Below, piece after piece: positions 33,885 to 42,474 of a DNA stretch of 64,000 bases (positions are counted from its first letter, which is position 1; each line of letters begins with the position of its first letter). The position numbers and the translations under genes were made by a program. The stretch lies in assembly GCA_964610315.1 (NCBI GenBank), contig CAZSVM010000003.1:48100-112099 (forward strand), given 5' to 3'. Source of the stretch: JAQVEM01 sp964610315. Its GTDB lineage: Bacteria > Actinomycetota > Humimicrobiia > Humimicrobiales > Humimicrobiaceae. The notes beneath the pieces are model-generated. The model was not told the DNA's origin. It did not search any database and worked only from the letters and a program-made list of their open reading frames with translations.

Positions 33885-35588
33885 TTAATATATTTTCAAT
33901 CTTTCCAGGGAAAACTCCATTATATCTTTAAAGGCAGGAGCAGCTACAGTTCCACCCCAGATTGCATTCTCTCCTCCCTGCGGTTCATCTACTACTACGA
34001 TTATGGCCACCTGAGGATCTTCATAAGGAGCAAAACCAATAAAAGAAGTTATTTGTCTTCCCTCACTATACCCCACTCCGTTTTTATTTGCCTTTTCGGC
34101 AGTACCGGTTTTTCCGCAAACATTCACTCCCTCTATCTGGGCTCTTGTTCCCGTTCCTCCCTCTACTACGGCAAGCATCATATCTTTAACCGCGTTAGCC
34201 GTTTCTAAACTAATAATTCTGTTTCCTTCCTCCATCTGTATGTCATCCTGTTCATTTTCCAATAATTCTATTTCCTTTACAATAGAAGGATTAACCAGAT
34301 AGCCACCGTTAGCAATGGCACAAACCGCTCTCAACAACTGAAGAGGAGTTACCGAAATACTCTGCCCTATAGCCAGTGCTCCTATAGTTGATGCTGGCCA
34401 GGTTTTATAATCATAAAAAAGTCCTTTTTCTTCACCGGGCAATTCTATTCCGGTCAGTTCACCAAATCCAAAATTCTTTATGCCTTCCCAGAATTTTTTC
34501 TCACCCATACTCTGAGCAATAACAACAGCTCCAATATTCCAGGAATTCTTTAATACTTCTTCGGTACTACAGGTAATATTATAAGTTCTAAATATTTCCC
34601 TGATCACTCTATCACCAACCCTGATAGAAGGAGGCAGATTAAATAACTGATACCTACCAACTGACTTGTTTTCTAATGCTGAAGCGATGTTAATTATCTT
34701 AAAAGTTGAACCCGGTTCATAGGTAAAAGATATGCCACCTATCTTATATAATTCCGGATCGGCTTCCTGGTAATTATTTAAATCAAAGCCCGGATAAGAT
34801 GCCATGGAATAAATCTCACCGTTTTTAGGATTCATTACAATGGAAATAGCCCTGATGGCATTATATTCAGACACAACTTCCTCCAGTTTCTGCTGGACTA
34901 TATATTGAATCTGGGAATCAATAGTAAGAACCACATCCTTGCCATTAATAGGCTCTTTATAATCATTATTTTCTTCGGGAATTATGTTTCCGAAAACATC
35001 TTTTTCGGCAGTCATGGTTATATCGATACCCCTTAATACTTTTTCATATTGTAGTTCGATTCCGGAAAGACCATTATTATCCACTCCGGTAAATCCAATT
35101 ATAGAGGCTGCGATATCATTTAAAGGATAATATCTTTTGACTTCATTTTGAACATATATTCCAGGCAGGTTATGTTTCATAACTTCTTCGGCTTTTTCGG
35201 TGGAAACTTTTCTCTGTATATACACAAAACCGAGACTCTTATCATCCAGTTTTCCTTTTATTTCTTCCTTATCCAGTTCCAGTACTTCCGCTAAAACTTT
35301 TGATTCGTACTGGGAATCAATAACCAGTTTCGGATTGGCATATATGGTCTTTTCGTTCAGGCTTATGGCCAGTTCGACTCCATTTCTATCCAGGATTTCC
35401 CCTCTCTTCGAACTAATAGTGAATTCCCCAGTATGCTGAAATTTAGCATAATTCATATACTCTGAAGCATTTAAATACTGGATGGAAACCAGCCTGTAAA
35501 TTATTACCAAAAAAGCCATTAAAAATAAAATAAACAGGAAATATATTCTTTTCCTGTTTACCTTATTATTATTATCATTTCTAAGCAT
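33885..35588 (-). CDS. ftsI: Septal penicillin-binding protein FtsI (class B transpeptidase)
   Basis: A 567-residue class B PBP with a short cytoplasmic tail, one membrane helix (about residues 15-36), a PBP-dimer domain (GEILDRNGVELA onward) and a transpeptidase domain. Catalytic motifs are intact: S294-TF-K297 (EPGSTFK), S349-W-N351, and K493-T-G (CGKTGTAEK). No PASTA repeats follow, so it is FtsI-like rather than SpoVD/Pbp2x-like. It lies between ftsL and murE as usual and should pair with FtsW. Confidence 0.95.
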   Translation of the reverse strand: MLRNDNNNKVNRKRIYFLFILFLMAFLVIIYRLVSIQYLNASEYMNYAKFQHTGEFTISSKRGEILDRNGVELAISLNEKTIYANPKLVIDSQYESKVLAEVLELDKEEIKGKLDDKSLGFVYIQRKVSTEKAEEVMKHNLPGIYVQNEVKRYYPLNDIAASIIGFTGVDNNGLSGIELQYEKVLRGIDITMTAEKDVFGNIIPEENNDYKEPINGKDVVLTIDSQIQYIVQQKLEEVVSEYNAIRAISIVMNPKNGEIYSMASYPGFDLNNYQEADPELYKIGGISFTYEPGSTFKIINIASALENKSVGRYQLFNLPPSIRVGDRVIREIFRTYNITCSTEEVLKNSWNIGAVVIAQSMGEKKFWEGIKNFGFGELTGIELPGEEKGLFYDYKTWPASTIGALAIGQSISVTPLQLLRAVCAIANGGYLVNPSIVKEIELLENEQDDIQMEEGNRIISLETANAVKDMMLAVVEGGTGTRAQIEGVNVCGKTGTAEKANKNGVGYSEGRQITSFIGFAPYEDPQVAIIVVVDEPQGGENAIWGGTVAAPAFKDIMEFSLERLKIY

Positions 35589-35608
35589 TTTTTAAGTTAA
35601 CATAATAA

Positions 35609-36145
35609 TTAGGGAATAAAAAATGTCAATACGCTCTCGGAAACCACCAACACTATATCCTGGATATAGTAGATAGTTCCCAGGAAACTGTCATAATTTT
35701 TAGTTACTATATTTGCGTTCCTGGATATATAGTCATATATCTTCTCGTTATTTTCAAGTCCGCTATTTGAGATTTCGACAATTTCAGAATTAGCAGCCAT
35801 TTCCATATTTAAATTATTTTCAGCCACTTCAATAATCCTCGAGGGTGATTTTAATTCCGATATCTTTAACTGCAGGCGATCACTTCTTTCATTTTCCAAT
35901 GAAATCATCTCACTGATATCATATATGTTTTTTTGATAATTTATACCCTGTATCTTCAATCCGATATTTAAAAGGACCCCTAAGCAGGCAAAAATTATGA
36001 CTATAATAAATATATAAAACAAGCCGCTACTGTTATATACTATATTTTCTTTCACCCTTTCATCCCTTTCTGTTTTTACCAGATATAAGAGGGGGTGGGT
36101 TCTTCTTCTATAAATCTCTTGTTTTTCTGCTAATCTTAAATTCAT
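35609..36145 (-). CDS. ftsL: FtsL/DivIC-like divisome protein
   Basis: A 178-residue bitopic protein: a basic cytoplasmic N-terminus with RRRTHPLLY, one membrane helix (about residues 46-66) and a coiled coil (SLENERSDRLQLKISELKS in two halves) ending in the SPSRIIEVAENNLNM segment typical of FtsL. A C-terminal extension of about 60 residues (YDSFLGTIYYIQDIVLVV) is longer than usual. The position between rsmH and ftsI is the standard one and carries much of the identification, because FtsL is poorly conserved. Confidence 0.82.
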   Translation of the reverse strand: MNLRLAEKQEIYRRRTHPLLYLVKTERDERVKENIVYNSSGLFYIFIIVIIFACLGVLLNIGLKIQGINYQKNIYDISEMISLENERSDRLQLKISELKSPSRIIEVAENNLNMEMAANSEIVEISNSGLENNEKIYDYISRNANIVTKNYDSFLGTIYYIQDIVLVVSESVLTFFIP

Positions 36146-36184
36146 TTTAAAAATTATTGGATGTCAATTTAATAAAATACGAAT

Positions 36185-37129
36185 TCACAGTTTTTCCAGA
36201 ACTCTTAACCTTGCACTCTTTGAACGAGGATTCAATCTGATTTCTTCAGACGACGGCTTTACCGATTTTCTGGTAATGATTTCAGCTCTTTTCTCCCGGC
36301 CGCATTTGCATACCGGAAAATCAGGGGGACAAATACAAACACCTTCATACTGTAAGAATTTGTTTTTAACCATTCTGTCCTCCAGAGAATGGTATGATAT
36401 TATAGCCATTCTCCCTCCGCTTTTTAATACCTCAAAACCATCTTCCATTGCTCTCTCTAAATTGTTAAGCTCTTTATTTACTTCCATCCTGATTGCCTGG
36501 AATACCCTTTTTGCCGGATGCCCTTTTCTGTAATATCCAAATTTATGGGGTATAGCTTCTTTTATAATCTCCACCAATTCGCCGGTTGTCTCTATGGCCT
36601 TATCTTTTCTGTGATTAACTATGTTCTCAGCAATTGATCTGGACCATCGCTCTTCCCCATATTTCCAAAAAATTTCTGCTAACTTCTCTTCAGAATAGTC
36701 ATTTACCACATTAAAAGCGTTTATCTTATGGTTATCACCAAACCTCATATCTAATTTTTCATTTCTAAGATAGCTGAACCCTCTTTTTGATCTCTCAATC
36801 AGAAAAGAGGACAATCCTAAATCAAGTAATATGCCATTAACTTTTTTTACATCTATTTTCTTTAAAATTTTTTTAATATTTGCAAAGTTATCATTTACCA
36901 AATTCACTCTATCAGAAAATTTTTTAAGTTTATTGGTGGCGGTGCTTATAGCCTGGCTATGAAGATCAACTCCGATTACTCTGCCTGTGGGGGCAATGGC
37001 TTTAATAATTTCTATAGTATGACCAGCACCGCCAAGTGTTCCATCAAAAATGACTACACCCTGCTTTAAGTTTAAATAATATAAAACCTCCTTTAGAAGA
37101 ACCGGTTTATGAATTTCTTCCAAGCTCAT
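36185..37129 (-). CDS. rsmH: 16S rRNA m4C1402 methyltransferase RsmH (MraW)
   Basis: A 314-residue SAM-dependent methyltransferase for 16S rRNA position 1402. Seen: FDGTLGGAGHTIEI (SAM loop), GVDLHSQAI, ILLDLGLSSFL, GFSYLRNEKLDMR, RVFQAIRMEVN and ISYHSLEDRMVK near the C-terminus. All are standard. It follows mraZ with 13 bases between. Confidence 0.97.
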   Translation of the reverse strand: MSLEEIHKPVLLKEVLYYLNLKQGVVIFDGTLGGAGHTIEIIKAIAPTGRVIGVDLHSQAISTATNKLKKFSDRVNLVNDNFANIKKILKKIDVKKVNGILLDLGLSSFLIERSKRGFSYLRNEKLDMRFGDNHKINAFNVVNDYSEEKLAEIFWKYGEERWSRSIAENIVNHRKDKAIETTGELVEIIKEAIPHKFGYYRKGHPAKRVFQAIRMEVNKELNNLERAMEDGFEVLKSGGRMAIISYHSLEDRMVKNKFLQYEGVCICPPDFPVCKCGREKRAEIITRKSVKPSSEEIRLNPRSKSARLRVLEKL

Positions 37130-37142
37130 TTATAACACTCGT

Positions 37143-37577
37143 TTAAAACCGTAACTGTTCAAATGCATTTTTATCTCCCATAAATTGGGCATCAGCTTGT
37201 TTGTAGTATTTCTGCCATATTTCTTTGGCCCATATTTCTGCTCTGTCCGAAACGCCTACCATAACAATATCTTTTTTAAGTGCTGCGTACTCTATCAAAT
37301 TCTGGGGAATCCTGGTTCTTCCCTGCTGATCCATGGTTTCCTCACTCGCCGAAGAAAAGAACCATCGGGAAAAACTCTGGATGCTTCTTTCCGCAATTTT
37401 ATTGGCCATTATTTTTTCTTCCAGTTTTTTCCAATTTTCCTTTGAAAATAAAAAAAGGCACTTCTCATCAAATCCCTTCGATATTACAATGCCTCTTATT
37501 AAATCTTCTCTAAATTTTGCCGGAATAAAAATCCTTCCTTTATTATCAATTGTCCGGTGATGTTCACCTAAAAACAT
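37143..37577 (-). CDS. mraZ: Transcriptional regulator MraZ
   Basis: A 144-residue MraZ with two AbrB-like half-domains (GEHHRTIDNKGRIFIPAKFRE and EETMDQQGRTRIPQNL, each read in parts; both carry the D-x-x-GR-x-x-IP signature). MraZ forms a ring that binds repeats before its own operon and represses dcw transcription. A matching repeat array lies 39-63 bases upstream (37616-37640). GGGG lies 6 bases before the ATG. Confidence 0.96.
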   Translation of the reverse strand: MFLGEHHRTIDNKGRIFIPAKFREDLIRGIVISKGFDEKCLFLFSKENWKKLEEKIMANKIAERSIQSFSRWFFSSASEETMDQQGRTRIPQNLIEYAALKKDIVMVGVSDRAEIWAKEIWQKYYKQADAQFMGDKNAFEQLRF

Positions 37578-37615
37578 TTTTTACCCCATTCTTTCATCAA
37601 TTAAAAGGGTATATT

Positions 37616-37640
37616 CTTCATTTTCCTCCACTTTCCCCCA
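37616..37640 (-). promoter_or_regulatory. MraZ-type operator (three repeats, 10-base period)
   Basis: On the minus strand, TGGGG, TGGAG and TGAAG occur at exact 10-base spacing, separated by GAAAG and GAAAA. Known MraZ operators are TGGGN boxes with 5-base spacers, so the first box is perfect and the others drift. They lie between the putative promoter and the mraZ start, fitting autorepression. Confidence 0.6.
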
Positions 37641-37652
37641 CATTACACCAAT

Positions 37653-37680
37653 AAGATAACATAATATGGTTAATTTGTAA
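37653..37680 (-). promoter_or_regulatory. Possible dcw-cluster promoter
   Basis: TTACAA (37675-37680), a 16-base spacer and TATCTT (37653-37658) on the minus strand, immediately upstream of the MraZ boxes. Hexamers are moderate matches; the location supports the call more than the sequence does. Confidence 0.35.
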
Positions 37681-37873
37681 ACTATTATTTAAAAAAATAT
37701 AAATTTAATTATGATTATTTAATTTATTATTGGTTTAATAATAATATATAACTATATATAGCTAGATTTTTGTATGATTGCTAAATATTATACTATATAT
37801 AGTTTGAGAGGAAATAGTGGGTATATTTCGGGTATTGATCTGTAAAATTACCAAATTTTTTTTACCGGAAATC
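37681..37873. repeat. Upstream region of mraZ with two copies of a short palindrome
   Basis: This gene-free stretch contains ACTATATATAG at 37751-37761 and ACTATATATAGT (a perfect palindrome) at 37792-37803, start points 41 bases apart, close to four helical turns. The flanks are strongly AT-rich. No ORF or clear terminator for xseB is visible. Regulatory meaning is unknown. Confidence 0.4.
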
Positions 37874-38113
37874 TTAATTTTCTTTTTCCAAATCCAGTTC
37901 TCTGGTGATTAATTTTTCATCCTCCGACCTGGTCAATTTCTCTATCCTGCCCTCGGCTTCATTTAATTTCTTAAGACAATTAGAAGAAAGCTTGATGCCC
38001 ATTTCAAACTTTTTCATAGATTCTTCCAGAGATATATTCTCATCCTCAAGTTCTTTAACAATTTCTTCCAACTTCTTAATAGATTGTTCAAAACTCATTT
38101 TTTCAATTTCCAT
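37874..38113 (-). CDS. xseB: Exodeoxyribonuclease VII small subunit
   Basis: A 79-residue small subunit of exonuclease VII, which binds the coiled coil of XseA. The family core is clear: FEQSIKKLEEIVKELE, SLEESMKKFEMGIKL and LNEAEGRIEKL. The start overlaps the xseA stop by 11 bases. The ATG five codons later (MSFEQ) is an equally good start. Confidence 0.93.
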   Translation of the reverse strand: MEIEKMSFEQSIKKLEEIVKELEDENISLEESMKKFEMGIKLSSNCLKKLNEAEGRIEKLTRSEDEKLITRELDLEKEN

Positions 38114-39485
38114 TTTTAAAACTCAACTCCAGTTTTTTATATATTTTATCAAATACTTTTACATTGAGTATCCCGTCTTTTAATAATATTCGAATCTTCT
38201 GATTAATCTCAACCTCTTTTATGCTTTTTATACTTTTATCTTCTTCCATACCGTATACTAAAGCAAAACCACGCTCCAGTATAGCTGCTGGGTTTTTCTC
38301 CCTTACTTTTTCCAATACATATTTTAATTTGCTTTTTTCCAGATTGATATAATTTTTTATGTTCGAAAGTATCCTGGCATCTATATTTTTAATAGACATT
38401 TTATAAATATAAATCCTTTTCAATATATTTTTCCTGTCCATCATATTATATAGGCTCTTTAAATTCTCTTTCCTTGCTTGAGCAAGCTTTCTCATATTTT
38501 CCATTAATTTGATATGTATTTCACCGGCACTTTGGTTAAATTTATCCAATACTGTTTTTGGTTTCAGAAAGATTCTTCTTTTGATTAAAAAATCAACCTC
38601 CCTCCTGGATATGTTTATCCTGGAGTGAACAAGATTTCTGATTCTCCTTACCATTCTCTTCAAATTCTCAATTGTTTCCATTTTATTCAATATAACTAAT
38701 TCTCCGGCCACCGAGGGTGTAGCTGCGCGTTTATCTGCAACAAAATCGGATATGGTATAATCCGTTTCATGACCGATTGCCGAAATTAAGGGTATGGAGC
38801 AGTTAAAGATTTTTTCAGCTATTTTTTGGGTATTAAATGCCCATAAATCTTCCAGCGAACCCCCGCCTCTGGCTATTATTATTACATCTACTCCATACTC
38901 ACTCAAATCATCTATTGCTTCGCAAATTTCATCACTGGAAGTGATTCCCTGAACATTAACATCCCTTACTATTAGATGAAAATTCTCAAACCGATGCTTC
39001 AAAACCAAAATAATATCCCTTATTACCGCACCGCCGATGGAAGTTATCACTCCAATTTTTCCGGGTAAAACAGGAATATCTTTTTTATGTATCTGATCAA
39101 AATATCCCTGTTTCTCCAATTTTTCCTTTAATTGTTCGAATGCCAGAATCAGCGCACCCTTGCCTACCGGACGGGCATCCAGAGCTACTACTTGATATTC
39201 TCCTCTTTTTTCATAAACGGAAAGGTAACCATTTACCAGGATATGTAAACCTTCTTCTATATCAAAAATCAAATTCCGATTACTATGGTGAAACATGACC
39301 ACCTTGATCTTGGAATTTTCATCCTTTAAATCAAAGTACATGTGTTTCTTATCATGGAAATAAAAATTACTTACTTCTCCTTCCAACCATATATCCGCAT
39401 AGCCTGCTTCAAGATTTTTTCTTATCTCTTGATTGAGTTCGCTGACAGTGTAGATTTTCGATTTTTGGGTACTGTAGTCTTCCAT
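38103..39485 (-). CDS. xseA: Exodeoxyribonuclease VII large subunit
   Basis: A 460-residue large subunit that degrades single-stranded DNA. Seen: an N-terminal OB fold (DIWLEGEVSNFYFH), IGVITSIGGAVIRDI, the catalytic-region ARGGGSLEDLWAFN, AIGHETDYTISDFVAD and RAATPSVAGEL, then a long coiled coil and a C-terminal NPAAILERGFALVY. Overlaps xseB, so subunits are co-translated. Confidence 0.96.
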   Translation of the reverse strand: MEDYSTQKSKIYTVSELNQEIRKNLEAGYADIWLEGEVSNFYFHDKKHMYFDLKDENSKIKVVMFHHSNRNLIFDIEEGLHILVNGYLSVYEKRGEYQVVALDARPVGKGALILAFEQLKEKLEKQGYFDQIHKKDIPVLPGKIGVITSIGGAVIRDIILVLKHRFENFHLIVRDVNVQGITSSDEICEAIDDLSEYGVDVIIIARGGGSLEDLWAFNTQKIAEKIFNCSIPLISAIGHETDYTISDFVADKRAATPSVAGELVILNKMETIENLKRMVRRIRNLVHSRINISRREVDFLIKRRIFLKPKTVLDKFNQSAGEIHIKLMENMRKLAQARKENLKSLYNMMDRKNILKRIYIYKMSIKNIDARILSNIKNYINLEKSKLKYVLEKVREKNPAAILERGFALVYGMEEDKSIKSIKEVEINQKIRILLKDGILNVKVFDKIYKKLELSFKNGN

Positions 39486-39492
39486 CTACCAA

Positions 39493-40044
39493 TCACTGAA
39501 GATTCCAGTAGATAATCATTATTCGGGTTCTGTTTTCTTCAAGACCTTTTACCAGGACATTGACCACTTTATCTTTATCATTGCTGGTATAAGTAAATTT
39601 ATAAATGGGGATATTTTCACTTTCATCTTCAAGAAATTCTTCTTCTATACCTTCCGAGCGTTCTTCGAATATCACTGCTCTGCTCCATATTGACTGGACT
39701 TGTTTTTCTTTATAATATTCCTCTACTTTTTTTGAGTTTTCTGTCGTTTCCAACAAAATATAAAGAAGATTTTGGTCACTTTCCACCTGTTTTACTTCCT
39801 TGATTTCAGCATCAGGATAATAAAAACTATCGAATACTTCCAGGAAACCTTCACTTTCTAAAAGTTGATCAAAATCACTTTCGGAAGTATCTCCGGAACC
39901 GCTGTCAGCCCCCTGGGAAGTTTCTGTTTCCTGATTTGCCAAACTTTCTGTATTACCACCCGAAAAGGAACAAGAAGCTATAGCCACAGATATCATAAAA
40001 AAACAAACAATTAAAAATAAAATACATATTTTCTTTGTTTTCAT
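39493..40044 (-). CDS. Small lipoprotein of unknown function
   Basis: A 183-residue predicted lipoprotein: Lys-rich start, hydrophobic segment and a lipobox (AIASC, Cys about residue 25), then a Ser/Gly/Glu/Thr-rich acidic linker (to about residue 60) and a mature domain of about 120 residues (SFYYPDAEIKEVKQ, VEEYYKEKQVQ, PIYKFTYTSND). I do not recognise the family; the ending resembles small secreted alpha/beta proteins that accompany membrane proteins. It lies between a membrane protein and xseA with gaps under 10 bases. Confidence 0.7.
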   Translation of the reverse strand: MKTKKICILFLIVCFFMISVAIASCSFSGGNTESLANQETETSQGADSGSGDTSESDFDQLLESEGFLEVFDSFYYPDAEIKEVKQVESDQNLLYILLETTENSKKVEEYYKEKQVQSIWSRAVIFEERSEGIEEEFLEDESENIPIYKFTYTSNDKDKVVNVLVKGLEENRTRIMIIYWNLQ

Positions 40045-40050
40045 AATTAC

Positions 40051-40521
40051 TTAACCTGTCAAAATAAAATTAATAAAAATCTTAATCATTATATAAACAC
40101 AAAATACTATTTCCAGAGGAACCATAATAAAATTTAAAACCGCTTCAAAACCCTGGCTTCTTTCTCTTAAATACATTAATGGTTTACTCATAAATTTCCT
40201 AACTTTCGGTAAAAATTGTATCATAGAATAAAGAGTATAACCAATAAGTATCGCACTTCCCAGGGTAATCGCAAAATCATTAAAAAAATAATTACTGTAA
40301 ATAAAATAACCTATTTCTACCAGATTCAGAATAATCACCACTGCCAGAGATAATACCAGTGAGAGATTGCTCGATGTAATATCCCCCTGTTCTTTTGATA
40401 TATAATCCTGCAACTTTTGCATTTCTTTCTGGGTGATATTATCACTGGCTCTAATCATAAATCTTAAACTGGAAATATACAATCCTAGCAACACTATGGA
40501 TAAAACTAATAACAAAAACAT
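40051..40521 (-). CDS. Membrane protein of unknown function
   Basis: A 156-residue protein with four predicted membrane helices (about residues 1-20, 53-76, 86-103 and 131-153) and a polar loop with NITQKEMQKLQDYISKEQ between helices one and two. No family recognised. It is followed 6 bases later by the lipoprotein gene, so the two may form an envelope pair. A weak promoter candidate precedes it. Confidence 0.65.
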   Translation of the reverse strand: MFLLLVLSIVLLGLYISSLRFMIRASDNITQKEMQKLQDYISKEQGDITSSNLSLVLSLAVVIILNLVEIGYFIYSNYFFNDFAITLGSAILIGYTLYSMIQFLPKVRKFMSKPLMYLRERSQGFEAVLNFIMVPLEIVFCVYIMIKIFINFILTG

Positions 40522-40560
40522 TAATTATAAAGAATAAATAAATTATGAATATTCCGATTT

Positions 40561-40587
40561 ATTATACTATCAGTAATATTATATCAA
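40561..40587 (-). promoter_or_regulatory. Weak promoter candidate before the membrane protein/xseAB genes
   Basis: TTGATA (40582-40587) and a perfect TATAAT (40561-40566) on the minus strand, with only 15 bases between. It could separate expression of the downstream genes from fmdB-like. Confidence 0.35.
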
Positions 40588-40600
40588 TAATATTTAAGAT

Positions 40601-40924
40601 TTAGCTGGATTTATTTGAAACAGCACTGCTTTCTTTTTTATCGGTTTCCTTACTATCCGAAGTTTTACCCTCGGATTTTTTAATCTCTTTCACCTTTCCA
40701 CCAGATGAACTGCTGTTATTAAGGTTCACCGAACTCGATTTATAATCTGTGGTATAAAACCCGGATCCCTTAAAAATTATTCCCACAGAGGAAAACAGCC
40801 TGCGGGCATTAGAATTACAATAGATACATTTTATATTATCATTGTTTACATTGCCTTCACTGGCTTTTTGAAATTTATCAAAAACCTTACCGCATTTTTC
40901 GCATTTATAACTATATATAGGCAT
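40601..40924 (-). CDS. FmdB family zinc-ribbon protein
   Basis: A 107-residue protein with an N-terminal CxxC...CxxC zinc ribbon (PIYSYKCEKCGKVFDKF and IKCIYCNSNARRLFSS) and the GSGFYTTDY segment that together define the FmdB/CxxC_CxxC_SSSS family. The remainder is a Ser/Lys-rich disordered tail. The ATG at 40924 follows AGGAGG by 9 bases and begins exactly at the family start; an upstream TTG would include the ribosome site itself. Function of the family is only loosely known (regulatory, in amidase/formamidase operons). Confidence 0.88.
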   Translation of the reverse strand: MPIYSYKCEKCGKVFDKFQKASEGNVNNDNIKCIYCNSNARRLFSSVGIIFKGSGFYTTDYKSSSVNLNNSSSSGGKVKEIKKSEGKTSDSKETDKKESSAVSNKSS

Positions 40925-40958
40925 TAACCATTTCCTCCTCAATAAAAATTATTCAGAA

Positions 40959-40987
40959 AATATATATCAATTAAAGATTTTAGTCAA
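40959..40987 (-). promoter_or_regulatory. Sigma-70-type promoter for the FmdB-like gene
   Basis: TTGACT (40982-40987), a 17-base spacer and TATATT (40959-40964) on the minus strand, about 35 bases before the ATG. Near-consensus in sequence and spacing. Confidence 0.6.
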
Positions 40988-41071
40988 ATATTTCCGATAA
41001 ATTTAATGGCTAATCCAATAAAATACTTTTATAATGATTTTTAATAATTAATTATATATCCCAACAATCTT

Positions 41072-41509
41072 ATGAAAAAGAGAGATATACTTATTATAAT
41101 TATCCTTACTGTAATTCTGATAATAGCTTTGATAACTACCATACAGAAAAAGCCGGAAATCGAAAATATTTACCTTAGTTCCGATAAAGATTCCACTTTC
41201 GACCAGCTGCAATTGAGCAGTGATTATAACTTCAACAGCGATAATTCAAATATATATCTTTTAATGAAAATAAAAAATCTTACAGTCGACCATGAAATAA
41301 AAGTAGAATGGGAAAAAACGGAAGACGATAATATCTACCATACCATCCAAAAAGATATCTTCAGTCCCGAACAAAATGGTTCAGGAAAAATAGTGGTATT
41401 GCTGATTAAAAAAGGTGATACTTATACTCCCGGGGATTATAAGGTAACAGTTTATTTAAACGGGGAAGATAAAATTTCCAAAAAATTCTATATAAACTCC
41501 CTATATTAA
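41072..41509 (+). CDS. Membrane-anchored extracytoplasmic protein of unknown function
   Basis: A 145-residue protein with a Lys-Lys-Arg start, one Ile-rich membrane helix (about residues 6-24) and an outward domain of about 115 residues whose ending (YTPGDYKVTVYLNGEDKISKKF, read in parts) is typical of Ig-like beta sandwiches. A single rightward gene flanked by leftward ones, with TATAAT at 41030-41035 about 37 bases upstream but no clear -35 or ribosome site. No family recognised. It ends 8 bases from the convergent 2-phosphoglycerate kinase. Confidence 0.65.
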   Translation: MKKRDILIIIILTVILIIALITTIQKKPEIENIYLSSDKDSTFDQLQLSSDYNFNSDNSNIYLLMKIKNLTVDHEIKVEWEKTEDDNIYHTIQKDIFSPEQNGSGKIVVLLIKKGDTYTPGDYKVTVYLNGEDKISKKFYINSLY

Positions 41510-41517
41510 AATAAGAT

Positions 41518-42474
41518 TCAACTTACCCGTGTATATTCGGATCCTACTTTGCTGAATTCATCTTTTACTCTCTGCAATATTAATTCCAGTATTTTGTTTA
41601 CAACGTTATCAAGATTATAATTCTCAATAATTTTGACATTTTTCTCTTTTGACAACTTTTCTATATAATCCTGAATCATAATAATCTTATCCAGATGTTT
41701 TATATACTTATTCATTGGCCTGGAGCCCTGGGTTTCAACCGTCCTTTTTGAAAAGTGCTGTTTATGTATATCCTTATCAGGTACGGATATAACTATCTGC
41801 TGGATTATGGCTCTGGATGAATACTCATCAAGATTCAGGTAACCGGGCACTACATGAGCACCTTCTATAACCGTATCCGATTTTTCTTCCACATTTCTTT
41901 TTATTATTGCTTCTATTCCTACACTTACCGCCAGCACCTGTTCCCTGAAGCCAAGAATTACCGGATCCACTCCTGATGGAGGCAGGGTTAAATTTTTATA
42001 GGCATTATAAGAAGATCCTCTGAGTGGCCTGATCAATTTATCGGAAACAGAGGCTCTCATAACTTCTCTTACAGCATCCGTAGAAGCTACCCTAGTTATA
42101 TTCAATCTGTTGGCAAGTATAGTGGCTATAGTAGATTTTCCTACGCCGGTTGATCCCCCTATAAGTATTATAATGGGCTTTTCCAATTTGCCGACAGATT
42201 GCCATAACAAATACTTCTCAGCATATTCCAGATCAACTTTATCTTTTATAAATCTGAATGCTATGGTCCTTAATTCACTGAGGGATAGTGAATATATCTT
42301 ATTTTTCAGAAAATATTCCTGGATTTCGATAGCAATCTTATATGCAGTCAAAATATCCAGACCGGTTACCGAAATAGATGAAGCCAGTATCCCCTTCGAG
42401 AAAGGAAGACCGCCTTTTTTATCGGAAATTACCACTACATTGGGATTTGTTCTACTTTCATTTTTTAGGTCCAC
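41518..42474 (-). CDS. 2-phosphoglycerate kinase with N-terminal ATP-cone domain
   Basis: A 318-residue kinase making 2,3-bisphosphoglycerate from 2-phosphoglycerate and ATP. Residues about 10-95 form an ATP-cone-like domain (VVVISDKKGGLPFSKGIL). The kinase part has the P-loop GGSTGVGKST (106-115), RVASTDAVREVMR and IEGAHVVPGYL, as in archaeal PgkII. The start is a GTG inside the 3' end of the cyclic-diphosphoglycerate synthetase gene (10-base overlap). The two enzymes are consecutive steps, so the overlap is strong support for the assignment. Confidence 0.88.
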   Translation of the reverse strand: MDLKNESRTNPNVVVISDKKGGLPFSKGILASSISVTGLDILTAYKIAIEIQEYFLKNKIYSLSLSELRTIAFRFIKDKVDLEYAEKYLLWQSVGKLEKPIIILIGGSTGVGKSTIATILANRLNITRVASTDAVREVMRASVSDKLIRPLRGSSYNAYKNLTLPPSGVDPVILGFREQVLAVSVGIEAIIKRNVEEKSDTVIEGAHVVPGYLNLDEYSSRAIIQQIVISVPDKDIHKQHFSKRTVETQGSRPMNKYIKHLDKIIMIQDYIEKLSKEKNVKIIENYNLDNVVNKILELILQRVKDEFSKVGSEYTRVS

